64,000 nucleotides of DNA, taken from assembly GCA_033002965.1 (NCBI GenBank), contig JAURVB010000674.1, positions 272,989 to 336,988 of the forward strand, written 5' to 3'. This stretch comes from Piper betle. Lineage: Eukaryota; Streptophyta; Magnoliopsida; Piperales; Piperaceae. The position numbers were made by a program, and so were the translations under genes. Below the pieces are notes generated by a model. The model made no database searches and was not told where the DNA came from. It saw nothing but the letters and a program-made list of their open reading frames with translations. The first letter of the stretch is position 1. Each line of letters starts with the position of its first letter. Shown in pieces: positions 1 to 12,591 of the stretch.

Positions 1-1770
1 AATGACATGGCATGAGAACACTCAAAACGTAGTAAAAACAAAAAATATAAACAAATAAAATAAAGGAGTAAGTATATGAAAACAACTCCTTGAGATGAAA
101 TCTGTCTCATTGAGAGACCTGATATCATGTCTGATTTGCCGATATGTAAGCTGGTGAGGGCATACATCATAATAAATCAAATAAATACATATGAGCACAC
201 ACAAGAAGCAAACAAAAGCATAAAGCAATGGTACGTTGAGCACAAGTATGTGTAGCAACTATCTATTCTTCCCCATACACAAGAGCACAAGACCTATATA
301 TATAATTGGAAAAGCATTAGCAACGAGTGTCACTAGCCCAAAAAATAGCTATACAAACTGGCAAGTGGAATTTGACTTTCACAAGGAAGGAAAAACTAAT
401 ATATATATCTCCATGGGAACACTCAAAAAGCATTTACTGAGGAGCCATCAAGCTATAGACAAGATAGCATCCTGAAGTGAGCTAATGTTGTGCCACTCTC
501 AACAATATCCTATAAGTGATCCTCCTCTTGGAAAAAAGTACATATTCTAAGCCCGCTCCAAACCTGCAATTAACTCTTGGTCCATAGCACAAAGGCTAAG
601 TACTCTCGAGTAGTTGCCTTCATTACCCACTGATACTACAAGTTTAGAAATGCACTTTACAATATAGTACATGTCTACTACTTGCCTCTCCAAGTATGAG
701 GAAGCTCAAGACATTGAGATGTCATGATCCCTTGGAAATAGAACAACCTTCTCACTAATCCAGAGCCTGTTGCATGGCATATGTGCCCGCTCACGCGGTA
801 TATATAAGGTCAAATCCACCAACATGAGGTGATTCTGAGTTCGAAACAACACAAGGGATCTTATCTTTGAGGGTTATTAATCACGAAAGTAAAAATATGT
901 CTAAAGGGCTCATGTTAAGTAATAAAACAACTACTTAACACATTCAATGATACTGAAATCAAAACCATGATAGAGTAGAGCGATAAAGCAGAAAAGAGTC
1001 TTAACGGGCCTAAAGTCCAATCTCCAAGCATACCAACATATCTATAGCGAGCTCAGACTTCAGAACCTACATCGAAACCCACTGTTCAACAAAAGGCGGA
1101 CAACTCTATATAATGCATGGTAGTGGTGTGTACTCACATCAACAATCACATCATTTCAAACAATGGGCAAGGCAAAACAAAAAAATAAACAATGCAAATA
1201 TTTAAATGGAGTCATGAGAAGCAATAAACAACTAAATAAATAAAACAAGTTAGATAAATAAAAGAACAATAATTAAAATAATAGGCCCACCAATAAATAT
1301 CGCAACAATAATAAATGACAAATTAAACATGCATGAAATTAAATAGGTGAATAAATAATGAATAATAATTAAACAAGGCCACAATTATTAATTAATTAAA
1401 TAAACTCACTTATTAATGAATGAATGATAAATAAATAAATAATACATTAATCAAGAATAATAATAATAATATAAATAATACTACTTGAATTTGCGACTAA
1501 ACGCAAGTAAATAATAATGCATGCACAAGTAAGCAAGTAAACAAAAAAATGGATAATAAATAAATGAATGAACAAATAACAATTAAATCAACGAAAAAAT
1601 CAATGACAATATCTAATCATGATAAGTAATAGGATAAATAACAATTACATGGGTATGGAATTAAACACAAATAAATAATAACATATGTGTGAACAATCAA
1701 ATAAATACATTATTAAATCATTAAATAAAATTTGATAAACATGAATAAGATTAATATCAATTAGTAACGG
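1..1770 (-). repeat. LTR-derived fragment of family B, reverse orientation
   Basis: Read on the reverse strand, about 480-1100 resembles the second half of the solo LTR at 44614-47377. For example the motif cacaaaggctaagtactctcgag near 590 matches the reverse complement of the stretch near 46800. The aaataaataa-rich block at 1150-1760 corresponds to the tttatttattta-rich block at 45600-46090. The copy is cut by the window's left edge and by a + strand fragment of the same family after 1770. I see no gene here; short open frames at 22-258 and 236-475 have no recognisable content. Confidence 0.5.
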
Positions 1771-1849
1771 GTAAAATGGTGTTTTATAGGATCCCATTTA
1801 ACTTGGGTCATTTAGTCGAATAGTTTTTTTAACTCAGGTCATTCAGTTG

Positions 1850-3212
1850 AATAGTTTTTCTCTAATTAATAACCATTGAGAATGAGATCCCCCGAGTCTG
1901 CCTGCGAAAATAAGATCCACCACAAGTTACCTTTGGACATATTTTATAAACCCTTCCCAAGGCAATAATTTTATCGAGTTTTCAGTGAGACGAAAGATCG
2001 TGAAACCAACTCGTAACTATGAGCGGGCTCATGTATCAGTCACAATAGGCTCTAGATTAGTGATAGTGTTGTTCCATTCCTGAGGGTTCCTAAGAACTCC
2101 GCGTTTTAAGTTCATTACACCAAAAGAAATGTTGAGGTTTACGGGTATTGTTTACTACAACGCAACATGTGGTTCAAAGGGTACTGAAGATGATTACCTA
2201 AGAGTACTTGGACTTCATGCTCAGGGCCACGAGAAATATAGGGGACATGAGAGGGCTTAGGACATGCTGGTAGTCCAAAGGGACAGAAAAGAAACATGAG
2301 AAAATGCCTAGAGAGGCATAATGATAGCCAGATTCGGGATGGTATCTAGTCTGCAACTAGATGGCTCCTGAGTAGATGCCCTTATGGAGAGTTCAGTAGA
2401 AGCATATAATAGCTTTCTTTTAAATGAGAGTCATCTCTTATTTGATAGTTTGATATTTAGTTATTTCTGGTCCGAGTGATAATTTTACTAATGGTTTTTT
2501 ATTACTTATGTAGGTGAAGAATAAGAAGTTGATATGTCAACTTCGTTGAAAGAGTAGTGACCATATAGTACAGACCACACACACACCGATCTAGCACAAG
2601 ATATATAACCTGACAGATGATTTTGGTTATGATGTATCTATTTGCAATGTGACGTTAATTTATGAAATGACTAAAATATTTTGAAATGATATAACAAATG
2701 TGTCAGATAAAATTAGTAGATGGGTCAAGACCCACTTTATGAACATGATTCTATGAATATGATAAATGTAAAATTATGATGAATAGATGGGTCAAGCCCT
2801 ATGGATGTATATAATTTTGTTGATAAACTTTATTATGTTCTAAACTAGAAGTCTTATTATATTGTGATACACATATTGTTTGTTATGAACACTATCTATA
2901 TATATATATATATTGTTGTTTTGACAGGTTGGCCATTTATTCCACTTTTAGTAGAAACTCTATCCGTTTGAATTTAGAAACTTTATCGATTTTATTGTGA
3001 TTGTTTTTTAGTGCGAATTGTTTGTCATGTTATTCATGTAGTATCATTTTAGGGTTCTTTACATCTCATGCATGCATAACGATATTTATCTTCTATCTTA
3101 AGACGCCAAAAATAGATCTATTCGGGTTATGTTCAGGTTGACCGACTTAATCAGGTGACTCATAACATCCTTGTTCGGTTCAAGAGTGCACCAGATTTGG
3201 GGTGTTATATCT
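1850..3212 (+). repeat. LTR-derived fragment of family B, forward orientation
   Basis: This stretch aligns by eye with 46447-47377 of the solo LTR. Shared blocks include agatccaccacaagtt (near 1913 and 46494), the TATA-like ttttataaaccc with the following cttccc, tgagggttcctaagaactcc, and tagttatttctgg. It ends near 3212 in ttggggtgttata, equivalent to the solo LTR's terminal tcggggtgtttca. The copy is diverged and lacks the LTR's first half. It lies back to back with the reverse copy to its left. Confidence 0.6.
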
Positions 3213-3315
3213 GCTAATAACTCATACTCTGTAGTAGCATAACTGAAGCTATCATCTATATATCGGAGATACTTAGCCTATGGTTATATGGCCAGCTGGG
3301 CCCCATACTCATTGT

Positions 3316-3690
3316 CTGAAAGCTGAATTCAGTTGAACCAACTTGAGACTAGCCTAGAATCAAATAAAACAACAAGCAAGTAAGACCTTAACCTGAAGCT
3401 TGGGTCTCACATTTTGCCTCTCTCCAACTTAGAGCGCTTATGTTAGAAACTTTAGGTCTAAGTATCCCTCTTATGTACTAAAATTTAGCATGCATGATAT
3501 GAAATTTAGTAAAAGTTGTCTGTCTTAAGCCTCCTTGAGGGTTGAGATCCGCTTTCGTACTTCGACCCACCCTTGAGCCGAAAATGGGGTGTTATAGGAA
3601 AGCTGAATTGACACAATTTGACTCAAAACTTGCCCGAACCAGACACACAACAAGCGGTAAAACCCTAACCCAAAGCTAGGGTTTTACAAC
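3316..3690 (-). repeat. Fragments of family B LTR starts, reverse orientation
   Basis: On the reverse strand two segments begin like the solo LTR start (TGTAAAACCCTAGCTT): one at 3690-3600 (rc of aaagctagggttttaca) and a diverged one at 3410-3316. Between them, at about 3500-3597, lies another forward LTR end (gaaaatggggtgttata). The arrangement suggests a rearranged or partly duplicated cluster of old LTR ends. Part of 3425-3545 is also similar to 22075-22185. Confidence 0.4.
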
Positions 3691-3768
3691 TACTTTCGCT
3701 ACGAGATCATATACTTTAGAGAAAAAATAAATTAAAATGAAATAACAAGTTTTCTTTTCTAAAGTAGG

Positions 3769-3770
<2 letters not shown>

Positions 3771-3799
<29 letters not shown>

Positions 3800-3818
3800 G
3801 TTGTTGTTGTTATTATTT
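3771..3818. repeat. (TTA)n/(TTG)n microsatellite
   Basis: About ten TTA units are followed directly by four TTG units and further TTA units. It is a compound trinucleotide repeat. Confidence 0.9.
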
Positions 3819-4763
3819 TTGAGGACTTTGGGTGTGGGAGTGAGTTGAATTTAGTATTGAGGTGTGGGAGTGATGAATTTAAGATATTAGATGTGGCAGT
3901 AAGAGGGTATGCTTTTTTTTTTTGAAAATTTCATAGTGTTCTTGGTATGTAATAAGGGTGGTGCCAGCCGGTGCCCCCAATGGATTTAGAGATACTATAG
4001 GTGAGGCAAGGAGCTTGGCCTTTTTTGAAAAAAAATATTTAAAAAAGAAAATGAGGGGGGTTGTGTAAGTTTGTAATTAATTACTATTATAGGGTATTTG
4101 GTTGCAACTTTTTTTTCCGTTGATTTCTTAAGAAATTTTGATAATCAAGAAAATTTTGTAAAAAATTTTTTTCTGGAAAATAGTTAAAAATTATGTTTGG
4201 TAAAAATTATTATTATTATTATTTATTATTTTTTTAAAGAAGAAGAAGAAGACAACAATGACGACGATTGGGCCGCCCTCCTCTTCTATCTCCCTTATGA
4301 CGCCCCCGTGCCCCACCTGCCCCATTCCCTCAACATCAACTTTTTCAGAAAAAAAAAGCATAGCCTTTTTTTATCCTCAAAGGTTTCTTTATAACAATTC
4401 TAGTGTTTTTTTATTTGAAACATGCTCTATAAACACTTCTGTGACATCTTTTTATTTTTATTTTTTTCTAGTAAAAAATGGCCAAAAATACAACCAACCA
4501 TCATATAAAATTTTTTTATTAATTAATTTATTTAATCAATATTTTTTATTTAAATATTTATTTTCATCTAATCTTATATCAATTAAATTTTTTATCAAAG
4601 TTTTTATCCACTTATTTTTATCGTTTATTTTTCATACACACACACATCAACGTCATCTGTACATAAAATTATAAATGAATATTGAATAATCTAATTGAAA
4701 TAAGCTAATTAAAATAACTTGATATAAAATAAACTAATAAAAATAAATAAATTGATGAAAAAA
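3819..4763. other. AT-rich spacer, no gene seen
   Basis: It has poly(T)/poly(A) tracts, a short (ATT)n run near 4208 and a pyrimidine-rich patch at 4260-4340. Overlapping open frames at 4197-4394 and 4258-4674 are low-complexity (Phe, Ser and Leu rich) and resemble nothing known to me. Confidence 0.6.
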
Positions 4764-6122
4764 AAATATTACTTAACCCCTACAGTAAGTTAACTAAACA
4801 TTTAGCCCACTTATAATAAGTCGAGTCATCACTTAACCATCACTTTTCAAAAACTTCACTTAACCCTCTCAAAATTAACAACAATAATGTTTGAATGATA
4901 ATTTAATGAAAAACAATACTTTATATTATATTAATTAAAATATAATATAATTGAATTGATTGTAATGCCATCGATTATATTATTGAATTGATTGTAATGT
5001 CATATTTGTTATTATTATAATACTAGTAATATTATCGAGTCATTAGAAATAAATTGATAAGAGTAATAAGTTAATTAAATAATAAATTGCTTTAAAACAA
5101 TTATTAAGTTATTTTTTAATTATTTAATAATGCCATCTATATCATTATTGAGTTAACAACCTATATAGCACTTTATACATGATTACATTGTCATCAGTGT
5201 TATTGCTAAGCTAATTACATTTGATTACATTGATAATATTATTGAGTTAATTGCAATATTATTGATATTAATAACGAGTTAATTTTAATGTCATCTATAC
5301 CAAATAAGTTAATAAAATAAAAGTATGTTGTTCAAAAATAAACGTTACTATACCAAGAACTTAAAAACACATCAAAATTAACTTAATTGTTAAGGCATGT
5401 TAAGGCATATCAAATATGTATCACGCACACGGAAAACACATTGACCACATTAAGATAACTTAAAAGACACATTAATGGCACTAAGATGCATATAAAAAAA
5501 TCATTTTTTATTAGTTTTTATCATCTAATTTTAAATCAATCAATTTTTTTTCACTAATTTGTATTAACTTATTTTACAATTTTATTTTGACAACAAAATT
5601 AGTAAATATTAAATTAAGTAAAATATAATATAAAATAAAGATAATACAATAGAATACTAAAATAAAATACTTAATAATTACATAAATAAATTATTATTTT
5701 ATTGAATTTTCCATCTAGGTCTTTTTTAATTGTTTGATAGATACTAATTATTTTTTGTTATTTTTTTACGTGTAAGTTAAATATTAAATTTATGGTGGAA
5801 GTTAAATAAATTAATATATTATATTATTTATGTCAAAATTTTATTTGGTTATTGTATGTTTATTTTATATTTTTATTTGTTTGGAAATAAATTTAATATA
5901 AAGTAATTTCATTTTATGATATGATATTTATATATCATCCATTAATCTATTACAAGTCCGCCACAGCATTACTTAGCAATAATATTTAACAATGTTATAT
6001 TTAATGGGATTAAGTGCTGTTTTCTAAAATGATGGATAAGTGATGGTTCACTTAGTCTGAAGGGTTAACTCCAAAAAGGGTTAAGTGATGAGTTAACTTG
6101 ATTTACGGGTTAAATGATATTT
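4764..6122. mobile_element. MITE-like or non-autonomous DNA transposon with inverted termini
   Basis: The left end AAATATTACTTAACCCC (4764-4780) is mirrored at the right end, whose reverse complement reads AAATATCATTTAACCCG (6122-6106). The similarity continues inward as AAGTTAACT and TCATCACTTAACC. The 1.36-kb interior is AT-rich and has no coding capacity. No target duplication is obvious, so the superfamily is open. It could also be two inverted copies of a shorter repeat. Confidence 0.5.
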
Positions 6123-6237
6123 AGTTATTAAAAAATTAATTAATTAAAAATATATCTTATCATTGATTTTCATCTGATGACATTGATGAATTTTTTATAT
6201 GCATCTTAGTGCAATTAATGTGTCTTTTAAGTTATTA
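5455..6237. repeat. Inverted repeat pair of about 48 bp
   Basis: The segment at 5455-5503 (taacttaaaagacacattaa followed by ggcactaagatgcat) recurs as a nearly exact reverse complement at 6187-6237. The right arm lies outside the right end of the 4764-6122 element while the left arm lies inside it. The two inverted structures therefore overlap rather than nest. Confidence 0.65.
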
Positions 6238-7839
6238 ACAAATAAGCATACTGTCTCACTCCTACAGTTAAAATCTTAAATTTATAACGGGGAAAGCTAG
6301 TCCTGCGAGGCTAACATTTATCACTCTCACACGTCAATACTAAATTCAACTCATTCCAACACCCAATTTTCTCTCTCTTGTTTTTTTCTACTTCGTCATG
6401 TTTATAAATTACCGATCTCAAGTTTAAGTTCAGATGAAAGAGAAGGGTTGATTTCAGGAAAGATATCAGACCAACTAAAAGTTTTATTATTTATAACAAT
6501 AGTTTTGGATCTCATATGTTCCCAAAAATTGTTCTTCCCCCTCAAACCAGGATATTTGTGAAAAAGGGCGGAGCTTATGTGAGAAGACTAAAGCCACTCG
6601 AGAGTTGAGACACCAGGTGGGTGACAGAAAGGTTGAAAGAGGCTCGAGCAGCGAGTGGCGGACCAAACATGACTAGCCAACATCACTTCGCCTATATTAG
6701 GTGGACTTGGGAGTTCTCGCTAGTGTTCCGCTACAATCAAAGGGCTCCTCTACCTACCCCACCCAACACATGCTCGGTCCTACTCTCCATTCTCACCCTT
6801 ACCTTTGTCGCTCACAGCTCACAAACCAAGTCGCTATTCGCAGTTTTTGAGACGCAGACACCGCTAGCTGGTCGAACTCCCCACCATTTTTGCTCCATTT
6901 CCACGCTCGTTGACATGTCCCTTGTCAACTTATCTGGCCGCCTTTGCCCCATTCGCCCTGCTGTTTTCCGCAAAAGAAAACAACAGTTTTCTGTTAACTT
7001 CAGCTTAACGTGAGAAATAGGACCACTCTATTCTTTTGTGAGTTCTCATTAGATATTGATAAGATATTATAGGATCTGATCAAAATCCCAAATATATCCG
7101 GCCAGAAACGGAATATTTCATTTATTTCATCTATTTCATCTATCATATCTCAGTCCAACTAAATTTGCAAAACCTGTTTCTGATTTATGTAGCATTAAAA
7201 ATGCATCTTTTAAAATAATATAAACTTTAATAAGAAGTGTAATAAAATTTAAAAATATTATTTATAATATTTTAATTTTTTTATAAAATATTAAAATACC
7301 AATGGAGGGACCCAAGTATGAACATAATTGTAATATAAAATTGGTTACGTTAGAGTATGCATTAGATGATATCCTCTGGTGTAGGTGAATTGACAAATTA
7401 TAAATCACCGTTATGTACGTGGCAAAACCATCACAATCATCAAAGCTATCAACCCGTCACAGCAAAACATCGATATTACATCGGAACATTAGAGCGGCAT
7501 AACAGAAAAATACTAATTATCAAAACTTGTATTTTACTCTGACCGTTAGACAAATATTATAAAGAGTAAAAAGGGGCGGTTATTAAATAAATGATAACGA
7601 CTAATGATCATATAAATAAATGACAACGACTAATGATCATAGATTAAACGGATAAAACCTTTAACCAGTGAGTGAGTTAATTAATTACATTTTTAACACA
7701 CATGTTCTGAATCCAAATGAACCAAATCGGTCTCAAAGTCTTAAACATCTTATCTATCATCATATGAGATTTATAAATGGTGGGGGGACATATTTGGTTC
7801 AATAATGTTGAATTGGGTCTGACTAAATTTTAAAGTTAT
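6238..7839. other. Spacer, no gene recognised
   Basis: A patch at 6540-7020 is richer in GC than its surroundings and holds a 130-codon frame (6621-7013). That frame has no recognisable domain, start context or splice pattern. The remainder is AT-rich and shows nothing further. Confidence 0.5.
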
Positions 7840-8219
7840 AAAAAATAATTTATTAGACATTAAAGGGTAGGCAAAGGCCGTCTATTTTTTATCTTCTTCT
7901 TTTATTTTTATCTGATTATAGTCACTTTTTAAATCAAATTTATTAAAAACCTTTTTTGTTGTATTAGGTTTATAATATTATCTTTATATGGCAAATTATA
8001 TATATCATCATCAGTGTTATCATTTAAGCATTCGTAATTATAAACTATTCTCAATTTTCCTTTGTTAATTTTTTCATTGTTTCTTACTATAAATACAACA
8101 TATTTATGAGGATTAGTGGATCTTCTTAGTAGGTTTAATTCATATAATTCTTTTATTTGTTTTCTAAATTCTTTAACAAAAAATAATTTATTAGACATTA
8201 AAATTATTTTTGCGACCAA
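7840..8219 (-). pseudogene. Endogenous pararetrovirus (Caulimoviridae-like) reverse transcriptase fragment
   Basis: The reverse-strand frame 8219-7929 reads like the start of a caulimovirid reverse transcriptase. It has a helix of the type KEFRKQIKELYEL, then VVFIVRNNEKINKGKLRIV and LNDNTDDDIYNLP. After a frame change the next RT block KFDLKSDYNQIKIK follows (about 7945-7900). It then meets an in-frame stop and TAFAYP. The catalytic part, RNase H and all other viral genes are absent. Frameshifts and stops mark it as a dead genomic relic. A 25-bp direct repeat (7840-7864 and 8178-8202) bounds it. Assignment to pararetroviruses over gypsy elements rests on the NNEKINKGKLRIVYNYECLNDNT-type block, quoted here only in pieces; genus is not determinable. 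Confidence 0.72.
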
Positions 8220-11200
8220 TGTTCAATTAAAAACCAGTTAAAATACCATAATTTTAAGAAACTTCGGATTGAAAAATTAGTTAAGGGTTAAAATTGAATA
8301 AAAATATAAATTGTACTGGATTCAAAGAAAGAATGCAATCACCAAATCAAACCCAACATTTGATAAAATATTTACAACCATAAGTGAACTATATACACTC
8401 GGAGAACGCTTTGTTACCCCTTATCCCGAACTTATATTTGCTCCTCAAAAATATGAGATGGGCAAGTAACTTCTAATCTGTGTGTCATCACTTGTTTGAC
8501 ACACAGCACATTTATCATTAAAGCTTTCACCCAGGGTTTTCAATGCGATTGATCACCATAGTTCAATGCAGGATCAACTCTGTTTATTGAATAATTGCTT
8601 TTAGCCCAAGTGAAAGATATTAGGCAACCTCTCTCTAAACGTAGCTGTAAATTGGGGTCTCATCATGCTCAATTGTGTGGCCTAAAATCATAATACCCAC
8701 ACTGTTCATTAGCTCATAGTACCCCAAGCGTGTGAGCCCTCTACCCCTCCAAACGTGCCTCACCAGTGGCTATAGACGGCCCCAGCAAAGAAAAGGGTCA
8801 CCAAACTAGTGGAGAGTGGTATAAAAACAAATGCATGGACATGGTTCTATGTCCCTCTACCTTTTATATATGGCTTTTATAAGGTTGAGCTCTGGTAGTA
8901 TATGTGCTTGCTTTTAGGTTTGTGACATTGGGTATTGTAATGGGCTCCTATCCTTCTTTCCAAGCGTGGGAGTTTGTGTGTTGTTGGAGAATCCACAAGC
9001 AAATATCTCGCTTCCCTTTTCTTTTCTTTCGCCCTCCGCCTTTTCTCCATACCCTCACCGAAGCTTCATGAACCAACTCCTATGAATCGACCCTAATTCA
9101 GATTTGATGAAGGGCATTGACGAGCATTAGCGTTGCCGCTTCATTTACCTTCTAAACTAAGCTATCATGAGATTTAAATTTAACATAATACTTTATTCTT
9201 CTTTTTCAACATATTATTGAAAAAGTGTCCGAGATATAATTCTTAACTAACTAGGCTGCATGTAATTATTAATGACAACGTTTTTGACTGTCAGCTAGCG
9301 ACTGTTCTTTCTAATCTCAACCCCCTTTTTTTGGCCTAGAGAGCTTAGATACAAAATATAAGCTATTATTAATAGAGAAAGATATAGGATTCTGCTGCAG
9401 TTAGGGCTATTGGTCAGTTTATTATTATATCGATTATTTTAAATTAAATTAAAATAAAATGACTAAATATTTTTTTAATTTATTTAAAAAATTAGTAAAT
9501 GGAAGTGGTAAATTTAACCCTACTTTTAATTTGAAACAATAGTTGTAGAATCGTATGACCGTTTAATTGATTAATGGTTTTATTTATTTTTAAAATTAAA
9601 AATATAATCAAATTGATCAATATGAATAAAAATATTATTATTGTTGTATATAATTAAAATTTTATATTATTATCTTTTTAATAATTTGTTTAAGATAAAT
9701 ATATAATTTAAATAACATTAAATTTATGATTTTAACAAGGATTTTATGTTGCCTAATGGTAAATTGTTATCGTCAGTTAATAATAAAAAAACTAGTAAAT
9801 AATAATAATAAATTTCTTCAACCTTACCCTAACCATACGCCCGCACCCCTAGCTTTACATTTTTTTAGTCTAATTATCGTTGCCGTTTACCAACATGTAA
9901 GATCGGAGACTCTTATGAATTTCTTCGACATGAATCAACTCATATCCATGTAAACGAAAAAGAAAACCGGTTAGGTAAAGCTTTTTCTAAGTGGAACCTT
10001 TTTCTGATTAATTTACTAAGCACAGCAGGTTCAATGTCTCGCTACTTGGGATCAGGCAACATCTGGCAATTATGACCAAAGCATATTCTGTTGAAGTAGT
10101 TAATGATATTAGTGAAGTTAAGTAGGTTTATGAACCCAATAAAGTGCAACCCGCTTCTTTACACACATGAATTAGATAGCAAAGATCGTGGAGGGTGGGG
10201 GGGGGAGGATTTCTTTTTGGTCCTTTATTCTTAGAGGCACGAAAAAGACTTGTATTTAGTTCGAATTGGAGTGAATCAATGTCTTCCATGTCCCCTCCAC
10301 TCTAAACAAGGGGGCATGAAGCCATACGTATTAATGATATTAATTGTTATAAACCCAAGTCATGGCCTCATCCCTAATCTAATAAACAAACCCAAGCAAA
10401 TCTCCCAACCAGTCTGCAATGAAGATTTTCTTGCAGCCTTGCAGGGTGTGAATCATGCACTCCTCTATGTTCCAATCTTCAATATCTAATTGCACACGCC
10501 GGAGCAGTGGTTGTGGTACTAATTAAAATCTGGGGCCTGAACCATGGACATCATTAAATATCTTAGTAATCTGCTAGCAGGCTTAATAAGACCTCTTTTG
10601 TGGGTCAGATGTAGAGGTCTATTAGTTGATTGGATTAGATGATTTAGTTAGCAATTATTAGGGTGGAAGGACGTGGCTCGTTAAATAGGGGAGGATGGCA
10701 AAATCGTGGTTTTGAGGAACACGAGGGGTAGTTGGGGGAAGTACTGTGCGGAGTTATTATTGCGCCCTGTGAAGTATGTAAGATTCTGCTAACCGGACCT
10801 AAACCCTTGGCCCTGGTTCAAACCCTAACCTGCGGTTAAAGGCTGTTGCCCGCATGTTTTATATCTATTTATTATTATTTTATTTATATACTTTACATAT
10901 AATCAGTTTTATTTTATTTATTATATATATATATAATTCATGATTTAGACAATTTATATAATTTAACTTTTTAGACATAGTAATTAAAAATAAATATATT
11001 TGTTTCCTTAAAATAATTATATTAACTTGACTAAATAAATTTAAATTTATATTTGAAATGTCTTTTTAATTTTATTTGCATCATATATATCTTTTAATAT
11101 CGAGGGTTAAAAGTTTGAACTCATTTATTTTGAAAATTTAAATTTATAACAATAAAAAATTTTAAATTCTTACGGACTAAAATCATTTCACTGTCTCTGA

Positions 11201-11640
11201 AAAAAATTTTAAATTTAAATATATTTATTATATATCAAAATAATAATATTTTTTGGACAGATACTTATATATTAATTAAATTAAAAATTATCAAGTTCAA
11301 GTTAATATGATAGTCTTAAAATAAATTAAAAGCTACAGTTTGAGTAAATATTAGAGTTGATGCGAAGAAGAGATTATTAAAGAATTGTGAGCAAGTATGA
11401 CTTTGTTGGAGCATAAATTTCTTACGAAAAGTATCAAATTTAATCAAAATTTTGTGTTTTTTTAATACGTCTTGGAGTCTTAGACCCTAATTAATCAGGA
11501 AAACGAAATTATATACAAAAAATAAATAAATCAGAAAAATAAGAAAAATAAATTTTTATAGGAAAAGAGGAAAGTTTGTAGGCGTGGAATTGACCACGGA
11601 CCATGAGAGCATTAAATGGGGGCATTTTCGTCAGGAACCG
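8220..11640. other. Intergenic region upstream of the bHLH gene
   Basis: It is mostly AT-rich, with a poly(G) run at about 10195-10206. No coding region is recognised; open frames at 9726-9953 and 10250-10489 have no identifiable features. The part next to 11640 presumably holds distal promoter sequence of the SAC51-like gene. No specific operator can be named. Confidence 0.55.
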
Positions 11641-11666
11641 TCCAATTTTTTCCCCAAGGCAGTTAA

Positions 11667-11674
11667 TTTATACT
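11667..11674 (+). promoter_or_regulatory. Possible TATA box of the SAC51-like gene
   Basis: The motif ATTTATAC lies upstream of a GC- and pyrimidine-richer stretch (11685-11760) typical of a plant 5' leader start. A transcription start around 11700 would fit. The match is weak and its placement is inferred. Confidence 0.35.
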
Positions 11675-12119
11675 GCCAGACCGAGCGATCGGTCGGCGTT
11701 TCATCGACTCTCCCCTCATCTCTGAGCGGCTCCCAATTTTTCTTGCCTCCGATCGAAAATCCGAAGGTGGCGAATTTTTTCTCTTTTGCTGTCGAGTATT
11801 GAGTTCGCGAATCGGTTTTCCTAGATCTGATATTCTTTTTTCTCATGTTCATTAGAGCTAAAAATAGTTTTTTCTTGTTTAAATGTGTTGAGGGTACTTG
11901 AATGTTTTGCCTGAAAGGCCTATTTCTAGCTAAGCTTGAATATTTTTGAGTGATCTTAGATGTTTCTTTTGGAAGTCATGATTTGAAATCAGCTGTAATG
12001 AGTTTGTAAGAGAATATCCAAGGTGTTTGGGTGTCCTAAATTTTACCAATGTTTGGGTAGTATTTTACTGACCACCTTATTAACGTCTGAGTGGACAATA
12101 ACATTGCTTGTGTTTTTTA

Positions 12120-12142
12120 ATCTCTCTCTCTCTCTCTCTCTC
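12120..12142 (+). repeat. (TC)n microsatellite
   Basis: About eleven TC units, probably inside the first leader intron of the SAC51-like gene. CT tracts are common in plant 5' leader introns. Confidence 0.85.
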
Positions 12143-12326
12143 AAAAAACAAAAATAGTAAATGTTTGTTATCTGATATTTCTGATCCACTCTTTTTAGTT
12201 GTATGACTCGCTTTCTTTCTAGGTTTTGCAGCTTTTAATTGTTGACAAGCTGTTGTGTTTGCTCTTTTGATTGTTTTGCAGGGTAAACAAGTGGAGAGAG
12301 GATTTGATTTTGGGGATCTTTACAGC

Positions 12327-12404
12327 ATGCGGTGGCTGGGTCTGTCCGTGGATGTGCTGAGGAAAGTGGTGTCCTTGAACTTGTACTGCAGAGTTATCCT
12401 GTAA
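12327..12404 (+). promoter_or_regulatory. uORF 1 (25 codons) in the SAC51-like leader
   Basis: ATG has A at -3. The frame encodes MRWLGLSVDVLRKVV and onward, ending at TAA 12402-12404. A two-codon ORF (ATG TGC TGA at 12352) overlaps it in another frame. Peptide conservation is unknown. Its presence in the mRNA depends on the exon starting at 12282. Confidence 0.5.
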
Positions 12405-12421
12405 AAAAAAGCCTTGATATA

Positions 12422-12499
12422 ATGGTCTCAATTTTCTGTCTCTCCATCTTTTCAAGAACCATCTTTCTTCTTTCTTCTTTTCTTCTATGGCATTCGTAG
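12422..12499 (+). promoter_or_regulatory. uORF 2 (25 codons) in the SAC51-like leader
   Basis: Strong initiation context (A at -3, G at +4). It encodes a Phe/Leu/Ser-rich hydrophobic peptide and ends with TAG at 12497-12499. It overlaps the first codons of uORF 3 in another frame. Confidence 0.5.
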
Positions 12500-12591
12500 T
12501 CTTCTCTGTTTTTTTCTGCTACTCCCTCCGAATTATTCGAGTGGTCTCAGACTGTCCGAAATTGCAGTGCTTTTTGGCTTTTGTGGGCTAG
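12487..12591 (+). promoter_or_regulatory. uORF 3 (34 codons) in the SAC51-like leader
   Basis: ATG in weak context (T at -3). It begins MAFVVFSVFFCYS and stops at TAG 12589-12591, overlapping uORF 2 by 13 nt. No ATG occurs between its stop and the conserved uORF at 12716. Confidence 0.5.

Noticed and set aside
4197..4674. Two overlapping forward ORFs of 65 and 138 codons
   Set aside because: Low-complexity Phe/Leu/Ser-rich translations from T-rich DNA, with no domain, start context or conserved feature.
6621..7013. 130-codon forward ORF in a GC-richer patch
   Set aside because: No recognisable domain or splice or promoter context. It is kept only as a note in the spacer entry.
12120..12142. 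CT repeat as a promoter element (Y patch or GAGA site)
   Set aside because: It lies more than 400 nt downstream of the likely start and probably inside an intron, so it is recorded only as a microsatellite.
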